This document shows positions 61,791-64,000 of a DNA stretch of 64,000 nucleotides, one piece after another. Where the stretch lies: contig BAAFSQ010000007.1 of NCBI GenBank assembly GCA_054661495.1, positions 28,670 through 92,669 on the forward strand, read 5' to 3'. This DNA is from Zygophlyctis sp. KS116 (taxonomy: Eukaryota > Chytridiomycota). Under the pieces are notes generated by a model. That model searched no databases and was not told the DNA's origin. It saw only the letters and a program-made list of their open reading frames with translations. Both the position numbers and the translations under genes were made by a program. Position 1 is the stretch's first letter, and every line of letters starts with the position of its first letter.

Positions 61791-63585
61791 ATGCCGCCAA
61801 GAACCAAGGAAGAAAGAGCAGCCGCCAGAGCTGAAAAGAGAAAAGGGAAATCTGAAAACTCACCGGCGAGTTCAGTAGAAAGTTTGGCAATTTCTAATTT
61901 AAAATTGGAGAATAATAGATCTTCAACTGGGGTTTTGACTTCTCAGAAAGATTCTAGGGATGTAAAGATTGAACTTTATTCATTATCATTTTATTCTCAG
62001 GTTCTTATCAATGAATCTACTATCGAATTAAACTTTGGAAGAAGGTATGGTCTCTTGGGAGAAAATGGATCTGGAAAGTCTACTTTTTTAAATTCATTGG
62101 CTGCAAGGGAGGCTCCGATACCCGAGCACATTGATATTTATTTGCTAAATTCAGAATATCCGCCTACTGAAATGTCTGCACTTCAAGCAGTCATTGATGA
62201 TGCTGAAAAGGAATTGAAAAGATTGGAAAAATTAATGGAAGACATGATGGTGGATGATCCTGAAAATCCTTTATTAGATGATATTTATGAAAGAATTGAA
62301 AATATGGATGCTTCAACTTTTGAGTCTAGAGCTGCATCTATTCTTCATGGGTTGGGATTTACTGATGATAGAATGAAGAATAAGACAAAGGATTTGTCTG
62401 GTGGTTGGAGAATGAGAGTTGCATTGGCTAGAGCACTCTTTGTAAAACCAACTATATTGCTTTTAGATGAACCTACTAATCATTTGGATTTGGGTGCTGT
62501 GGTTTGGCTTGAAGAGTATCTTGCAAAATATGATAGAATATTATTGATTATTTCACACTCTCAAGATTTTTTGAATAGTGTTTGTACTAATATTGTGGAA
62601 TTGAATCATAAAAAGGAATTGGTTTACTATAGTGGAAATTATGATTCTTTTTACAAGACTAAATCTGAAAATGAAGTTAATCAACAAAAAGCTTATGAAA
62701 AACAACAAGAAGAAATCGCTCATATTAAAAAGTTCATTGCTTCTTGTGGTACATATGCAAATTTGGTCAAACAGGCAAAGTCTCGTCAAAAGATTCTTGA
62801 TAAGATGGAGGCTGATGGTCTAATTGAATCTGTTTTCAAGGCAAAATCTTTTGACTTTTCCTTTGAATCTGCTGGTCGATTGCCACCACCTGTCCTAGCA
62901 TTTACCGAAATGTGCTTTTCTTATAATGGTGATTTGAAGAATAATGCCATTTATAAGAATATCGAATTTGGAGTTGATACAGAGTCAAGAATTGCCCTTG
63001 TGGGTCCAAATGGTGCAGGAAAGTCTACGCTTTTGAAGCTCATGTCTGGGGAGTTGAGTCCTACTTCTGGCTCGATTTCTCGTCATTCGCATCTTAAATT
63101 GTGCAAATATAATCAGCATTCTGCTGATCAATTGGATACGGATATATCAGCTGTTGATTATTTACGAAAAACATTTTCTGACTTACCTCAAGACATAACA
63201 TTCTGGCGTCAACAAATAGGTCGTTTTGGATTAACTGGAAATTCCCAACTCTGCCCGATTGCGCAATTGTCAGATGGTCAAAAATCTAGAATTGTATTCT
63301 GTGAACTCTCCTTGTCAAAACCAAATGTTTTACTTCTCGATGAACCTACCAATGCCCTTGATATTGAAACCATTGATAGTTTAGCTAGAGCAATTAATAA
63401 CTTTGAAGGTGGAGTAGTTCTAGTATCTCACGATTTCAGACTGATTTCTCAAGTTGCAGAGGTAAATAACTTTCTTGTTTAAATTATAGCAAATATTCGT
63501 CTGCGAAAATGGAGCCATTTCTAAATGGGAAGGAAGTATCACTGATTACAAAAAGTTTCTCAGAAAACAAGTCCTCAGCTCTTAG
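61791..63585 (+). CDS. ARB1: ABC-F ATPase Arb1/ABCF2
   Basis: Soluble twin-ATPase of ribosome biogenesis, 588 residues. Exons 61791-63461 and 63490-63585, with a 28-nt intron restoring the C terminus ([19 protein letters not shown]). Two ABC domains: Walker [10 protein letters not shown] and GPNGAGKST; signature [17 protein letters not shown] and [16 protein letters not shown]; Walker [12 protein letters not shown] and [11 protein letters not shown]; switch His in IISHSQDF and VSHDFRL. The N terminus [20 protein letters not shown] and the linker sequence are characteristic of ABCF2/Arb1 rather than Gcn20 or eEF3. Start: first ATG, which fits the family N terminus. Confidence 0.95.
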
Positions 63586-64000
63586 TCATAATATTAAGAT
63601 TATCCATTTTATTAATTGTTGATACTGAGCATATTGATGATAATGGGCTTCCTGATCAGTGGAAGAATACTGATACTGATGATCATAGGAAAATTTCTAT
63701 GTAAATGAGTCCGTTCGGAATAGCCGTATCAAAATTCATTTTATCCACTTTTTCTGAGATTTTGGTTGAAGTGTCTGATGTAAGTTGTCCTTCTTCAGCT
63801 TTGAAATGACTCATTTTATCAACATTTTTTATAGGATTTTCCTATTTTTACGACAGAAAATGGCAAATAGTATTCCATCAATTAGAATTACCCCGGCCAA
63901 AACAATTAAAAGTATATGCACCACAAAAATCCTTTTGTTTCTACACCGGATGAACTCCGCACGGGCACAGTACTCACTGCGCCCATGCGTAACAGTTTAT
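63586..64000. other. unresolved right edge, possible minus-strand membrane-protein gene
   Basis: On the minus strand about 63829-63996 reads a Cys-containing stretch, a strong single membrane helix (HILLIVLAGVILIDGILFAI) and a basic stop-transfer CRKNRK. Farther left come hydrophilic segments in other frames, including one rich in Tyr, His and Gln (about 63600-63690). This looks like the 3' end of a single-pass membrane protein with several short introns, but no splice solution satisfied all frames. A plus-strand frame from 63806 to the edge is also open. Both are left uncalled. Confidence 0.3.

Noticed and set aside
1-64000. tRNA, rRNA, snRNA genes and CRISPR arrays
   Set aside because: All gaps above 200 bp were read for tRNA B-box-like sequence, U6-like core and regular repeats; none was convincing. 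This was a visual scan, not a covariance search.
63806-64000. Plus-strand frame open to the right edge
   Set aside because: The composition is unlike a conserved protein and the opposite strand has a better membrane-helix signal; left unassigned.

Overview
This window looks like nuclear DNA of a very compact, A+T-rich unicellular eukaryote, most likely an early-diverging fungus with an endoparasitic lifestyle (Rozellomycota/Cryptomycota-like). That placement is inference. It rests on fungal-type genes (Sfi1, Dma1-type FHA-RING, PHO80/PCL-type cyclin, Pns1-like transporter, Aim18-like protein, Dbp9, Hul5), on Crinkler-like nuclease effectors, and on minimal gene spacing. Neighbouring genes are usually 10-120 bp apart, and some overlap. 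About 80 introns could be placed by joining frames against conserved protein families. They are only 19-33 nt long, almost all start GTA, and about one in five ends in AAG instead of TAG or CAG. Exon coordinates in the entries come from this reading, not from transcripts.

Layout. 1-720: 3' part of a Crinkler-like degenerate nuclease gene. 798-23,953: housekeeping block with PIG-U, Hul5/UBE3C, Dbp9, a J-domain/PARP-finger/BRCT protein, a FAF2/Ubx2-like UBX protein, an NAD(P)-binding protein, Dus3, an MDR oxidoreductase, 5-aminolevulinate synthase, Dma1-like E3, an aspartic protease, KDM8/JMJD5, an F-box protein, a universal stress protein, a small heat-shock protein with a heat-shock element array, and a choline-transporter-like protein. 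24,086-25,470: gene-poor stretch with a decayed coiled-coil gene. 25,471-45,943: a GPI-anchored plant-type peroxidase, a dynactin p24-like protein, ferrochelatase, PDI, Sfi1, Cwc27, Rad5-like helicase, mitochondrial uS12, cullin, an ARM/SPRY protein and Cns1/TTC4.

46,146-55,791 is an accessory island. It holds four copies or fragments of a trypsin-like protease family with N-terminal coiled coils, head-to-head with full or truncated copies of an aminotransferase gene and driven from a conserved 48-bp spacer. It also holds two Crinkler-like PD-(D/E)XK nuclease genes, a GIY-YIG/zinc-knuckle pseudogene, and 543-bp apparently identical direct repeats flanking one nuclease gene. A hypothetical gene and a cyclin lie inside the island. 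From 55,856 the housekeeping pattern returns: Nar1, three tandem MBOAT/wax-synthase-like acyltransferases with signs of gene conversion, an Aim18-like protein and an ABCF2/Arb1 ATPase, then an unresolved right edge.

Functional themes: heme synthesis (first and last enzymes) together with a secreted heme peroxidase and Fe-S assembly (Nar1); GPI anchoring (PIG-U and a GPI-anchored candidate); ubiquitin/SCF machinery (Hul5, cullin, F-box, Dma1, UBX protein, Rad5); centrosome and dynein functions (Sfi1, p24); tRNA and ribosome biogenesis (Dus3, Dbp9, Arb1, uS12m). The accessory island is best explained as an effector-rich, recombining locus embedded among conserved genes.
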